64,000 nucleotides of DNA from Pipra filicauda (taxonomy: Eukaryota; Chordata; Aves; Passeriformes; Pipridae). Positions within the stretch are counted from its first letter, which is position 1. Each line of letters opens with the position of its first letter. The notes below the pieces were generated by a model. It did no database searches. It saw only the letters and a list, made by a program, of their open reading frames with translations, and was not told the origin of the DNA. A program made the translations under genes and the position numbers. Positions 37,786 to 50,800 of the stretch are shown piece by piece. The stretch lies in contig NW_024104407.1 of assembly GCF_003945595.2 (NCBI RefSeq), forward strand, positions 682,001-746,000. Direction: 5' to 3'.

Positions 37786-40700
37786 TATAGCATTTGCCTA
37801 TGCTAATTTATTCTAAAATATAACATCTGCCAACAGTTTTATGCTAATCAAAATTTTTAGAGCTTTGACTCGTCGGAGAGGCGATGTTCATGAACAGATG
37901 TCTTTGTGCCTTCTCTGGACAAGTTATTTTTTAATTATTTCATGGTGTTCTCTGTATTTCTTTCACAATTACTGATTTGCATTTAGCTCTGAATAGAGTG
38001 CTTTTCGTGGAATACCATCTTTTCATGTAATACTTCCCACAATACTAATTTCTTTGATTATGTATCTGATGAACGAGCTGATTAAATAGTTTAATTTTTT
38101 GATAAAATTTATTTGTTAAATTTACATAGAGACAATGAGGTCTATTATTTCTTTGGAAAGAAGAACACAGGAATGGCAATGAAAGTAGACAGTAGTGAGA
38201 TAAGTAGGATGAGGCTTGATGTTTTAAGACATCTGAATATATTCAAATCAAAAAATTTGCAAATACAGTTATCTATTAACACTTAATTTCAATCTATTTC
38301 CCAGTTCTCCTTTTTTTTTTTTTTCTTTTTCACCAGCTTCTGAGTTTTTAGGTAATGTTCTTTGGCATAAAATTGTTTCAGTTGCTAAGCTTGGAACATG
38401 TATACACTTGAGATATTTCAGTCTACATAATATTGAGGTTGAGTTAGCACACAGAATACTCTAAGTATGCTTCACTCACTTATAACACCTGGGGGAGGAC
38501 TCTCTTGCAAATTCCACATTTTCCTCCCATATTAATTGTACAGTGCTCCATAATTCTAAGACTAAGGCTTGTGTAGTTGACCATGATGTAGTGTAGGGTA
38601 GGGGTTTTGGTTTTTTTCCATACCAGTGTAATTTCTTCAGTCCTTATTTAAATTTGAATGTTAATTTAATCCATGATGAAACAGGAATCTTCTCTTCTGG
38701 ATCATATTTTATGCTCTTTTTCTTTTAAAGTAAATCCCTTGGATTTCCTTCAGGTCCCCTTGTGTTATGTAAGGTCAGCAGTTGCAGCCAACAGCTCCAT
38801 CAGCTAAACCAAGAAAGTTTGTGTTTTGGCCTTCATTTAGCATGAAGACAGAAATATGTAAAACTGCCATATACTTAAATTGCTATTATTTCTAGTAGTT
38901 AAGATGTTAACAAAGTCCTGTCTTGGATTTTATTTTTCTTCTACTTCTACAAAGGAATTTCTACTTCTCATGAAAAGTCATCTTGTGATTCACATTCAGT
39001 ATCTGCAGTCCTTCCTCTATCCTATACTCTCTCTTGTTTCCCCCATCTCTTCCATCATTGTGGTTTTGAAGAAGAAAAAATAAATGGGAACCAACAATTC
39101 AGCATGCAGCTGCTTTGGGCATTTTTTAAAATTAGGTTTTGGATAAATTTTTAATATAGCACAAGTAACAAATCAACATGCAAGGGAGAGTCTTCTGAAC
39201 ATTTTCATTCCTCAGTAGGTAAAGGGTGATGGGTAAAACCTAAAAAAGTTTTTTAAAAGGTTATTTTCAACAGGAATGTATAACAAGCAACTAGGCATTT
39301 GTTTGGCAAGCCATTAACTAACCATGCTTGGTTTTCAAGTTTTGAGTTTTCAAAGGTTTGAGTTGACAAACACTTTTCAATGACACAATAAATTTGTCTG
39401 ATGCAACTTTGAGACCTTTGTATCTGAAGACTTACTGCAATTTTGATCCACAGAAGACATTCAATCTACCTGAGAAAGAAGACTTAATTACCTTGTTGCC
39501 AGAAAAATAGCAACCTTCTTCAGGTTTAGGATGATATGTGTTGCAGCAGTGTAAGGTGTCTTAAGGTATTTTTAGTTGTGATTATTTTCTTTCTAAAAGC
39601 TTCACCAAAAAAACCATATTATTTGTTAAGCAGACTTTTTTGACTGTCTAGGTTGATTTCAACATAAATTTTATGAATAGCTTAAACGCTGCAAAAAGGA
39701 AGAAAGACAGAGATGCAGGCATTACAAAGGCTAGTTCTGTTTTTCCTGTGTGATACAAACCAATATAATTATATTCTATTATCAATACGTCATTGTGCTC
39801 AAATTCCCAGGGAGAGTCAGCAACGTTATGGGCACAACTCTTTCATGGTGTAACAAAAGAAGGGCCTATTGTTGTCTTATAGTGCTCCTTTAGAGTGCAC
39901 AGATCTTGTGTTTCCCCTCTGCAAAAGTGACTTTTGTTCTGCAAGACACAATAAGGTCTCTCTGATTCAGTTGTATGTTTTAGTGTTAAATTTGTCCAAC
40001 AACTTCAGGAATTCTGTACATGACTTGCATAATGGCACACAATTTTCCACACCATAATTTAAAACATTTTTATAAAGCTATTTCTCATACTAAATGTGAG
40101 GCAGCAAATAGAGTTGCTGAGTGTTATTACTTAAATAATTTGAGATGTTGAGCAGTCCAAGTAAATAATATGTGAATCTATTCAGTATTGGTTTTCAGAT
40201 ATTTTGGGTAATAGAGTGGCAGCATGTGTATTAACTAGAAATTACCTTAGTTGGAATGAGTTGTGCATGGCGTAAAAACTGGCTAGAAAATAGGGATTCC
40301 CAGTGCTGTAGAAAATTTGTGATGTTTTGGATTTGTTTCTTCCATGAAACAGAAACAAGACCTTACTAAAAAAATGAAAGAAGGATTGAAAGAAGCTCTT
40401 GCTTAGAAGAACAGTCTGAAAGAAAGGAGAATGGAGTCATGGCAGAACAGCTAATAGCACTGAAGTCTGTGCTGTACTCATAAATTTGTATTGATTGGGG
40501 AAAAAAATTGATTTAGCACTGAAAACTGTCCTTAATTCTGTCCCCTGTTTAAGAAACCTTCCAAAAGAATTGGTACTTTCTAATAAAATGTGTTTTTCAG
40601 AAAATTCCCAGCTAGCTCTAATGAGTGTAGCAGTGAGTAGCAGAACAACACTGCTGACAAGAAAGCAAATGTTTTCTGTGTAATATGGATTCCCAATTCT

Positions 40701-41645
40701 ACATTGCTCTGTGGTAAAAGTGGAAGATGTGCAATGTAGGTCAGCACAGTGTCAATTCTAGCAAATTAAAGTACAGATGCTTCCTCTCAAATCAATCAAA
40801 GCATCTGTCAAACTTCACAAATTAGAAATAATGTGGACATGTGAATCTACTTGGCACTGCAAAAAATAATCACTGTTTTTTATAGTGGTTCTCAATAGCT
40901 CTCATACATACAAAACCACTTCAAAATTGATGGGTGCTCATAAAACTCGTGCAGTGATTAAACTATAAAAAAATTATATTTCTATATTTTTAATGCACTA
41001 GTCAAAGCATCAGATCATAAACTTAGCTTGAGCTTTAGAAAGAGTGAATAATTTTTTATCACTGTCATGTGGGGAAAAATCTCAAATATTTCCTTCATCT
41101 TTCACTGATGGTGTGGACAAAGTATAAGATGCCTTTTAGCCAGTTACAGCAGTGAGGCTCTGATTCAGTACAATTCCAAGTATGTCCTATTAACATAGAT
41201 ATGTTTCTTAGATCTTTAGTAGACTAAGCCTAAGACTTGTCTCCCTCTGTGTAATTCCAAGTTTGTTTCTGTCCCATGAAGGAGCACTTACTAGACACTC
41301 AATTTGGTATCACTTCCTGTGTGTTTGGGGTATTTTTGTTTCTTTCCCATTTCTTTTTTTTACAAATTATTTTTCCAAATTTTTTTTCCTGATTTGCACC
41401 TTTATTGCCAAGTCTAATTTGTGTTCTAGCATTATTAGTATTCAGTTCTGCTTTATTTGTTCGAAGTAATGGTATGTACTTGAAATAAGGTAAGCACATC
41501 TCTCTTAAGCATTAGAACCCTGTTAAAACCAATGTATCTGAAAGAATCCTAAGAGTTTAGTTGTACTTTCCTCTTTTACTCTGTGTCATACATAATTTTT
41601 TTTTTTTTGATGCTCTAACTAACTAGACCTATTGTTTCATTTCAG

Positions 41646-41738
41646 TTTGGAAGACGTTACATTGAAGACCTTTTTAATGATTTTCGAGATGGACGAAGAC
41701 TTCTGGAGCTCCTGGAATACCTTACAGGCCAAAAAATT
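41646..41738 (+). CDS. DMD: Dystrophin exon 3 (93 bp), start of CH1 domain core
   Basis: Internal coding exon in phase 0, encoding 31 residues from FGRRYIEDLF to LTGQKI, equivalent to human dystrophin residues 32-62. It is part of calponin-homology domain 1 of the N-terminal actin-binding domain, which ties dystrophin to F-actin under the muscle membrane. The signature DGRRLLELLE (helix C region) is intact and the leucine equivalent to human L54, a known disease site, is kept. Compared with human dystrophin it has birdlike changes (RRY for KQH, N42, F44, Y56). The acceptor is TTTCATTTCAG and the donor ATT|GTATGT; the -1 base of the donor is T, so the site is weaker than its neighbours. The length equals that of vertebrate exon 3. 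Utrophin is excluded: its equivalent segment reads GKPPINDMF. Confidence 0.97.
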
Positions 41739-42561
41739 GTATGTGTTTTTTAACACATTGACTGTATATTGAAGCCCTGATGTTATGATAAGTGTAGTAG
41801 GTGATATTCATTAATTTCTGCCATTGATGAGGACCCATGGAAACTATTTTTAGGGATCTGAATGTGTTTGACTTCCTTCTGAAATTGAGAAAACATTGTG
41901 ACTGAGAGCCGTATTAGCCAGTAGCCCTTTGCTAGGCATATATTTGAAATGAAAATATTCTACTTTGTTCTTTGCACTTATTAAGGAAGTAGGGCAAAGA
42001 GAAACAAGACTGAGGCAAGGTTCATTTAAATATCTAGATTTTAGATGGAATAACATTTAATGTGTAGAATTAGAATGTTTTGTTAATAAATTTCATGCAT
42101 ACAGTCTATGTGTGGGAGTTGTACTTGCCTGAAAAGACAGAACAGCTTGCTCTTATCAACTTGGAAACTCTAAAATGACATGTCACACATATTTCTGAAT
42201 CTCCTCTCTTGTGTTCCTGGTTGGACTTGGTAAGCTTAGCATCTTTCTCTGAAACTTTCTCATTAAAAAGTAGTGAAGCAGGCTGGAGTTTGAGAATTAA
42301 AATCCAGAGATAATATATTTGTAAATAAATATTAAACAGACTGATGATTATCTGTTTAGTTGCCATAGTAATGATCCTAAATTGCCATGCAGAATACAAC
42401 TAATCATGATAAATAGAATCTGAAATTATCTGATTTTATATTCATTTCAATGATTCATTCACTGAAAATTGTCAAGGTACCAAATTACCTTCTAAATGTG
42501 GATCCAGTTTGTTTCACAATTAACTCTATTCCATGTTGGGAAGCTGCATAAGCCCAATGTA

Positions 42562-43198
42562 TGGTAATCATGGCTAGGCTTCGTGAACGAAGATTTAGGA
42601 AGGCTCTATCCACTTTGTTACAAGCACGCTGGTGGTTAATAAGGCCAATGTGAGATAGACATGTCCGATTGCAAAAGGTACATTAGAAAGACTCCTTAGG
42701 AGGTATATTCTGCAAGACACGATTCTTTCTGCATTGTCTTTTCTCCTCAAAAGTGATCCTGCGTGCATTCTCAAAAGTATCAGCAGCGTTATAGATGGTG
42801 TGTCTCCAGGCCTCCCGATTGGAGGACAGAGGAGACCAGTTATGGTGATCAATATGGCCAAGGCTGAGATGTTGTTTCAGGGAGTCCTTGTATCTTTTCT
42901 TTGGGGCTCCTCTCTTGCAGCAGCTGGTGGCAAGTTCACCATAAAGCAAGATCTTAGGGAGGCGGTGGTCCTTCATCCTGGAGACGTACCCTGCCCATCG
43001 CAGCTGTGTTCTCATCAGCATGGCCTCAATACTTGTGACTGCTGCTTGTTCTAGAACAGATGTATTGGTCACATAATCTGACCAGTGAATGTTTAGGATT
43101 GTACGGAGGCAGCGTTGATGGAAGCGTTCTAAGAGATGCAGGTGACGGCAGAAGATGACCCATGATTCAGAACCATATAAAAGATTTGAGATACCTGT
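42562..43198 (-). mobile_element. RTE-clade LINE fragment (AviRTE-like), 3' end, 5'-truncated
   Basis: The minus strand encodes the C-terminus of an RTE retrotransposon protein. In order these are LLYGSESWVIF, LLERFHQRCLRTILNIHW, VLEQAAVTSIEAMLMRTQL, RWAGYVSRMKDHRLPK, GAPKKRYKDSLKQHL and a terminal zinc-finger-like CNRTCLSHIGLINHQRAC after a frameshift near 42690. RWAG...M.DHRLPK followed by KKRYKDSLK is diagnostic of RTE-type elements. The 3' terminus (42562-42612) ends in a short ATGAT tail in place of poly(A). The fragment is about 640 bp of a roughly 3-kb element. AATGTA at 42556-42561 and 43199-43204 may be a target duplication. AviRTE is the family known from some birds and filarial nematodes; that subfamily name is my inference. 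Confidence 0.85.
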
Positions 43199-43251
43199 AA
43201 TGTACTCGATTTTGATTTTGGACAGTCAAAGTTCTTTTACTTTCTTTGTAG
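43199..43251 (+). promoter_or_regulatory. DMD: Minimal 3' splice region of exon 4
   Basis: The 53 bp between the RTE fragment and exon 4 hold everything needed for splicing: a branch-point-like TTGAT with its A at 43215 (36 nt before the intron end), a tract rich in T (GTTCTTTTACTTTCTTTG) and TAG at 43249-43251. The branch-point choice is inferred from spacing and consensus only. Confidence 0.6.
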
Positions 43252-43329
43252 GCAAAAGAAAAGGGCTCCACAAGAGTTCATGCTCTGAACAATGTCAACA
43301 AAGCACTCCAGGTTTTGCAGAGAAATAAC
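43252..43329 (+). CDS. DMD: Dystrophin exon 4 (78 bp), CH1 domain
   Basis: Encodes 26 residues, AKEKGSTRVHALNNVNKALQ through VLQRNN, equivalent to human residues 63-88, in phase 0 at both ends. It is the middle of CH1. The block STRVHALNNVNKAL is unchanged from mammalian dystrophin, while AKEK replaces PKEK at the exon start. The acceptor is TTTCTTTGTAG and the donor AAC|GTAAGT. The length of 78 bp equals that of vertebrate exon 4. An RTE fragment lies immediately upstream on the opposite strand, but the exon and its splice signals are intact. Confidence 0.97.
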
Positions 43330-46096
43330 GTAAGTATTCAGCCAGATAGGCTCAGAGCATCCTATAGACAGCATACAAAATATTTTGTAGATGTTAAATC
43401 AAATTTTGGTTTATAGTATACAAATACTGGAGTCAAGGCAGTTTTATTAATGTGACTTGGATACTTTGTCATTCGGCATCAGGGGTGAATGTATTTTAAA
43501 GAGTTTAAAATCCTCTTCCAGCAAATTTTGAATAATACATCTATAGTGGATGATACCTGAAGATAGATCAACATGCATGTTGCATTATGCTAATGCATGG
43601 TGTTTAAAATAGATTTTTAAAAGTTAATTACTAGAAGTCATCCATAACTGGTTACAAGGTGCTATCTATCAAAATCCCTACTCACAACCTCTGACACTTT
43701 TGAAGTCTGAAAAACCAAGGCTTTTATGAGAATAAATTTTTTTGGTAAATTTTCAGAGGTTCTTCATGGTTCAAAACATTAATCATATCAAACCCACTTT
43801 CAATTCTACTTTGTGAAGATTGACTTTTCAAGCCAGTATCCTGTGCATCATTATTGAATAAACATCCTCATAGTATCTTCCTTATGCCAGTATTCTAATG
43901 GACCCATAACTTCAGCAGACATTTCCAGTGACCAACTAATTTTATCATATATCCTTCTCAAGAATAAATTCAAATAAACTATAACACTCACTTAAACTTA
44001 ACAGTAAGAGGTGACAGAACAAAGATAATGTATTCTGTGCTGCCTATTATATTGGATTTCTTGATAGCTGCAGTAGGTCACTAAACATGCTTGAGTTCAA
44101 CTGCTGAATAAAGCTATTTACTTTATAAATCTAAGATAATCCATCTAAAGATTTGTGCATAAATGAAAGTGACCTTATAATATTGGCATAAAGACTCCCA
44201 CTTGATTTTTCTTTTTATTTAGTGGAATTTCATGTAAATAAATGGAAGAAAAAGCTTCTAATTATTCAAAATCTGCAACATCTGACCTTATTGGGAAAAA
44301 ATCATCAATGCATTATTTCACAGTATACAAGAAGGTGTTGACTGCATACCTGGTTACAAATGTTCACAGCAAATGCTTTTTGAAGTATTCAATACATACC
44401 GTCTAAGTCCATTAACGTGCTATTCATTCATTTTCTGGAACACAATAGTAGTCCCTCTCAAATATGGGAAGAAAACAGAGAGTATTCCAATTTTAGAAGA
44501 TAGAAGAAAAAGTATCGTTTTAGAAAGTGAAGTGGTCATCCAGGGGCCATCATATTCATATAATAAAACCCTCATAAACTGCACACAATATAAAAAGTAG
44601 CATAGTATATGTAGAGATATACTTCATACTTATTATCATGAAGCCAAAAGTTTCCTTAACCTTCAAAAGCTTGATGAATGATTTCTATGGGACTTCAGGA
44701 AGGCAAAATCAATGGCTCTAAAGCTAATTAAAGCCTGTGAGTAATCTAGATTTTTTTTTGCTGGTATGTGCTATTCTTGCTCTGAGGTTCTGCTGTCATC
44801 CGGGTGGTAACACTGAAAAATGCTGCTGCTTCCACTAAACGTATTTTACAGGTTTTTTTGTTTCTATAGAAAGGTGAGAGTGTTGTGGGGGTAATGTAGG
44901 GGACATGGGGGTTGCCCCAATATAGGTTTAGGTTAAGTTCCTTAAGATCCATTTGGAAAATGTTCTAAGACACTGTTGGTTAGAATGAATTCCAGTCTCA
45001 TATGTTTTTAGTACAAAATGTGCAATTCTTAAAGAAAAGAGCTCTAAGAGAGTTTTAGAGTTCTTGACAAAATATCTACCTGGTATGGATTCATAAAAAT
45101 AACCTATACACAGATGTATTGAAATAATAATAATTAAAAAAAAAAAGGCAGCTTATTTTGGGGGTGCAAAATCTTAAGTGCAAAAGCAATCTACAGATAC
45201 AACTTTGTAACTTCAAAAAACTTCATCAGCTCAGCAGAGATATGCAGATTGTAGTTTGTGAAGGAATGCGGTACTTTTCCATATAAACATCAGTTCTGAC
45301 CATGAAAAATGGCTTCTGTGAAACAGCGAGGATGCAAATTTTAGAATCATAGTTCTATCCAAAAGTGCAGGACTTAGCTTATATTGTCTTGCACTCACAT
45401 CCCTGGATTTGGCTTTTTTATTTAGATAGCATGAAAAATGGGGGAGAGTGAAGGATCATTTCAGATGTGCAGGAAAGAGTATTCTAGAGTGGTAGATGCA
45501 TTATGAAACTGCAAATGCAGGATATAATTATGGAAAACAACATTACTGGATGAACTAATGTGTAAAAGACTTGCTTAGATGACGATCACTGTTTTATCTG
45601 TATTCCAGAACACAACCTGCCTTTCCTTATACTTTATAGATATTAATTAAGGACAATTTAAGTTCTATTTTAATCTAGATGTGTAGAACAATATCTTGAG
45701 TTTGTAGGTTCTTACTCTGTCTATATGTGTATGTGTGAATTTCAGAAAATTATATTATGTAAGGTAGCATGAAGTATAGTACAGGAGTTTTTCTGTCTCC
45801 CATCAGTTTTGTGATTTGTAGTTGTAGAGGCTTAATATAAAAGAGTTCAAGTTACTATTAACTGTTACTTTTAATTCTGTGTTTTCACAACATGCTATAA
45901 CTGGAATAATTGGAACTCCAGATCACTGATGGCTTTTTTCCAGAACATTAATTGTGCCATTTGTAAAACACGAGTTTTATCTTTATGGAACAACAGAAGC
46001 CAAATGGAATGTTTACCCTAACCCATCCCTCCCTCTCCCTCCAACCTGTTATGCTTGTTATTTTTCTTATACAATTATTTTTGGTTTCTCTAATAG
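43330..46096 (+). other. DMD: DMD intron 4 (2767 bp)
   Basis: AT-rich intron with GTAAGT donor and TCTCTAATAG acceptor. I recognise no transposon in it. The only simple features are short A/T runs near 44752 and 45137. Confidence 0.9.
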
Positions 46097-46189
46097 GTTG
46101 ATTTGGTAAATATAGGGAGCTCAGACATTGTGGATGGAAATCATAAGCTGACCCTTGGTTTGATCTGGAATATAATCCTCCACTGGCAG
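46097..46189 (+). CDS. DMD: Dystrophin exon 5 (93 bp), end of CH1 with actin-binding site 2
   Basis: Encodes 31 residues, [20 protein letters not shown] then [11 protein letters not shown], equivalent to human residues 89-119, in phase 0. This is the actinin-type actin-binding signature 2 and the last helix of CH1, including the main hydrophobic actin-contact helix (ABS2). The only visible difference from human dystrophin is SSD for STD. Acceptor TTTCTCTAATAG, donor CAG|GTGAGT. The length equals that of vertebrate exon 5. Utrophin would read VELVNIGGTDIVDG and LLWSIILHWQ here, so dystrophin is the better match. Confidence 0.98.
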
Positions 46190-47815
46190 GTGAGTGGCAT
46201 TGCTCCTTACTTTCCATGAAGTACTTTTATTCCACTGATCTTGTTCCCATTATTACCCAGCAACAACTTACAAAGTAAACATAGACATTGCAATGTGCTA
46301 AATCAGCAAGTTTTATGGCAGTCTGTTTACATATCATCTAGGATATTAAGAATATTAAGAAGATAAAATAGTTTTTAGAGCATTAGCAGAAGCTCTTTTG
46401 ACTGTAATTTCACCATCAGATATTGCAAAATTATATATATAACAGTTATCAAAAGAAAAAATGGATAGACAAAACCAATATAGCTTTCATAGTCACTTTT
46501 CTTTTTAGTATCTTAGAAAGAGTGACTTTTATATTTTAATAAAATAATCACATTTGTTGCTTTTTGCTGCTGACCCATCCTGCCAAGAATTATTTTTAGA
46601 ACACTAAAAAGCTGCAAGGCTGCTAATTTATTGAAGCAGATGTGGCTCATTTAGCTTCCTTTGTCTTTAGAGAGAAAGGGGTGATTATGATGCGGATCTT
46701 GTAAAAAACATTATGGTAGACGAGGACACTTGAGTAAACAAATTCTGAGACAGCAGCAAAAACAAAATTCAAAAAGAACTAGCATCTAGATGCTTTGTGT
46801 CTGTATATATCTATGAATTTGGACTAAGAGTGTGTCCATTCATGTCCAAGCAATAAGCTACGAGTTTTTCATAGTATTACAAGAAAAGATGGCAGGAAAC
46901 AAAGTCTAGAAGACTTTATATTAAAAATTAAACAATCCTATCAGAATCACACATACATCATTCATTGAAGAAGAGAATATTTTTATTCAAAATTTACGGG
47001 ACATATAGTGAGAGCAACAAAGAAAAGCTGCAAATAGTTTACTGACTTTTTCCTTTGTCTCCCGTATTCCTAGTTTAATTGCATAAAACTCTTCTAAATT
47101 ACTTATTAAGAGCAGATGGAATATGATACCTAGCTGTGCAACTTTTGCCAATAATCCTTCAATCACTGTGTTTCAATTTGCATGAATAATGAACTGACTG
47201 TTCATGTTCAAATTAATATTTTGATTTGTTCTTATTTTATCCTGAAGCAAACTGTTAAAGGTGTGCTTTAGTATTATCTGTGTACTTACTAATCTCTTTT
47301 CAGTTGTTCCCACCACTCCTCTTAACACACACACAGAAGACAATGTTTTGATGTAATTTGCTGAGCTTTTTGACAGCAGGCACGTGCTCTTGGAGTACCT
47401 TTTGCTTGCAGGGCACAGGTGGTTATTTTCAAACTTCCTCTTGAACCTAATGATAACTGTGACAGCATCTGTGATGGTACCCAAGGCTTCAGTCTGAACT
47501 AACCATGTATGAAAAGTCCAAGGATCTTATTTACAAAGCATCAGTTAAAACTGTGACACTTTCTCAGCGTAGTCATAATGATTCAGTCCGTGTTTCATCT
47601 AACTTTGAGTTTTGTGTTTCAGTTTATTTTTATTCATGGACTGCTGAAAGGAAGTGACCTGTATATTCTGGACTTCTCTTTTTATTCAAAATTTTGTAAA
47701 TAAATTTTCTAATTTGTCTAGAATTAAATTTCAAATAATAACACCTGTTACTGTTGCATAATGGTGAATAATTAAAAAAAATAATATAAAGACAGATTTG
47801 TATTTGGGCTTTTCT

Positions 47816-47853
<38 letters not shown>

Positions 47854-50800
47854 TGACACTTGGGAGATGCTTTGCTGCCTATTTCCCTCAAAGTATTGGA
47901 ATGGTTCAAAGTAAATTTGTTTGTTTACAGCTCTGTGGAGAAAGACTGTTCTTTTCCAGGTTTTAAGTTTTGAAGTGATTTTCATAATCTAGAATATGTT
48001 TGTTATTGTCCTGTCCTGTTTACATACTGACAGCACTTCTGGTGAAACAAGGCTCTAAGTTTCTTAAGAAAGGGTGCTGATTCCTGTTGGTTCCAATTTG
48101 CCTATTGCAGATTTGCCCCTGGAAATAAGCAGCAGGAAGCACAATAAGATGTTCATAAAGACTCAGGGCCACCAAACTTATCTGCCAGTTGTCTACAGTT
48201 GAGTAAAATATCTCACTCTCAATAATAACTTATCAAGACAACTATGTTTATTTGTAGTCTGTAGAAGGCCTAAAAAAATTAGATAGTAGTACACAGCTTG
48301 ATGTCATACATGCTACTGGTGTAGTTTGCATTTGATGGTGCAATCCTACTTTTACAGCTCTTCCACTTTCTGAGCTAGAGGAAGTTTATCTGCCTGCATG
48401 GAAAAAAAAGTTGTGTGGCAGTTATTTTGTTGCAGATAACAAGCAAGAAGCTTTTTTCCCCCCGTTTCACATTCTGCAGCCAACATCACATAAACTTTAC
48501 TTATATATGACCACATGATGGTCTCTTACAAAAATGTCAACCACTTTGTGTAAAAATTAAAAAAAAAAAAAAAAAAGAAATGGCAGAAGAAAGGTGCATG
48601 GAGGGAATAATGAGTCAGTACCAGTCCAAGTGGATATCAGAAGTCCCATTGAGGAGAAGCAATAGTAGAGGGATCGCAGCAGACAAAACTCGACTCATTC
48701 TTGCCACTGTCATTTCTGTTCAGTAGAAATATCATGGCTTTCTATATCCCCTGTGGTGATTGTGTCCTTTCTTATCTAGCCTGTTTTTTTCAGATTATTA
48801 TTAAAAGTCTCCCTGAAATTGAACCATCTTCTGAGTTGAGCACCTGCTGCCAAAGCTCTTTTTGCTACTGCATCCATCAGGCTTTCCATTTCCTTGAAGC
48901 TGCTGCCCTCTTTCTCACAGCTCTGTGATCCCAGCCTCACTGCAGCATTAGCATCTAAGTAAAAACAGAGCAAAACTATTAATTTCTGAACTGTTATATT
49001 TGACAAACTCTCTTAAGAGTGGAAAAAACATTCTCTATTGCAGTGTGTAAGTTCTTTTGTCATGTTTTTAAGAGCGAACTGATTTTCAGGTAAAGCATGA
49101 AAGAAAACCACTAGCAAAAGTCTTTGGCGAGAATCACGGCCCAAATCTTGACTTTCTTTAGAAAAAATAGCAAAAGAATAGATATATACAGAAGGTATAT
49201 GTTTCAGAGACATGCATTTCAACAGTTTTTCAGCCTTGTTTGGAGACTTATTAAAAGCATCAGGGTTATTGTGCACTTGTTGCAGAATCAGTATTTTAAG
49301 AGGAGTTACCATTTCATTTTATTTTGAATTTTGATTTTGGAAATGAAATATTAGTGGTTCTGTCAATCCACTTTGAATCGATGAGCAAAGAATATCCTTT
49401 ACTTTTGAAAGACATGACTTGAATATCTGTGAAAACATTCTTAAAAGTGTTCTTTCAAGTGTGCTTTGAAATACTTTAGTGGTTCTAGCTATAAAAGACG
49501 TAATCTATGCAGTCAGAATACCTGAAGCATAGCAAGTAAAAAATACTAAGTCATTCTATCAGGGAGCTATAAGGTTCCCATTTGATAGAGAAAAATGAAA
49601 AATTCTTGCTTTGAGAACAGTTTTCTTTTTAGATTATCTTTTTCCCTCCCACTGTTCTAGGGTCTGGCATCCTGAAGCCAAGTGCCAGTCTTACAAAATG
49701 TTACATGCCTAAGTGTTGGTTTTAAATTGAAAAGATGTAGTGAGACCCTTAGATCATGCTGTATTCCTGATCATCTGACACACAGAGCTACAAATGCACA
49801 GGCTCCAGGATGTGGTCCTGCAGTGGGAGGATCAGAGATCCACTGCTGCTGTGAGCCAGGGCTGGCTGTGCTGCTTTTAACTGTTTCTTAGTGCTGTGAC
49901 AAGAATAGCAGTGCTCCCATTCCATTCACAGCTTTCCATTTGGCAGTTTGGCATTCCAGAAACCATCTTGGTGATGTCTGTGTTGCTCTTTTCAACCCTT
50001 CTATCAAAATTTAATCTTTTCTTATTGCCATAGCATATGCCCATTCCCCAGGAAGAGCAAGTATGTCTATTCTCTGGAAGTCAGAGTTTCCTACACTTTA
50101 GAGCTTTGTGTCCTGCCAGGATATATTACATTAGAAAGGAGAAGTAGCAGAGAAATGAGTATCAGAGGTCATCCCATCATCTGACAGCATGAGGCAGAGC
50201 CTACTAGACACTTTGAAATGGCTGTTTTTGAGCCTGGATGCTGAAAGAGTTTATCTTCCCAAAAGCTCTTCTGGCTGACATGAACACATCTCTGTGAACT
50301 ACGTTCTCAACAGTACATCTTAACCAAGAAGCCTTCAAAAAGCTTCCTTCTCACCCAAATGTCAGCCAGCAGTTTTCTGCTCAAGTGCTGATCTTGCTTC
50401 TGCCTGAAGTCAGGAATGTGTCCCATAAAATTTAGAGAGGATCAATTTCTCCTCCCATCTTAGAAACTAATAACATATCAAGTAAACTTTATACTTAAGT
50501 CTCAAAAGGAAAACTGAAGACAGTGATACTTTCTGGTAGTATGCATCTGAGATGCAAACCCAAGATATTTTCAGTAATTCATATCTTTATGTAGTCAAAT
50601 GACTAAATTAGTTACTGTGAAACTACCAAGCAACTTACCGATACACAATAAAATGGTATCTCTGTTTTCTCTACACTATCACAGTAATTAATTTTTGTTG
50701 TTGATGATTATTCTTTCAGATTACATCTTCTGCATGTAATCTTACAATTTTTACAATTTCAAAGTGGTCCATCCTTTATCATAAAGTAGCTTCTGCACTG

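Larger units (their letters stand above)
1..41645 (+). other. DMD: DMD intron 2, 3' part (no exon found)
   Basis: Non-coding, AT-rich sequence upstream of exon 3. I looked for the 62-bp exon 2 (encoding the start of CH1, with a VQKKTFTKW-type motif) and did not find it, so the intron's 5' end is outside the window. This fits mammals, where intron 2 is over 100 kb. Recognisable contents are listed separately: CR1 fragments, three near-complete LTRs, an inverted LTR pair and microsatellites. In the stretches 1-1830, 1889-5841, 6371-7667, 8922-15221, 15774-23227, 24545-26599, 27059-27971, 28906-37017 and 37790-41645 I see only unique-looking AT-rich DNA with short homopolymers and minor duplications. 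The open frames there are short, lack known motifs and have no coding support. Confidence 0.85.
41739..43251 (+). other. DMD: DMD intron 3 (1513 bp)
   Basis: A short intron whose last 40% is an antisense RTE fragment (42562-43198). The rest, 41739-42561, is AT-rich and otherwise featureless. Only about 53 bp of non-repeat sequence separates the repeat from exon 4. Confidence 0.95.

Noticed and set aside
1..41645. Dystrophin exon 2 or an alternative first exon/promoter
   Set aside because: No sequence encoding the VQKKTFTKW segment with splice sites was found, and no convincing promoter-plus-exon arrangement.
47819..47848. T30 as the poly(A) tail of an antisense retrocopy
   Set aside because: No poly(A) signal or recognisable gene sequence beside it, and birds lack the L1 machinery that makes most processed copies.
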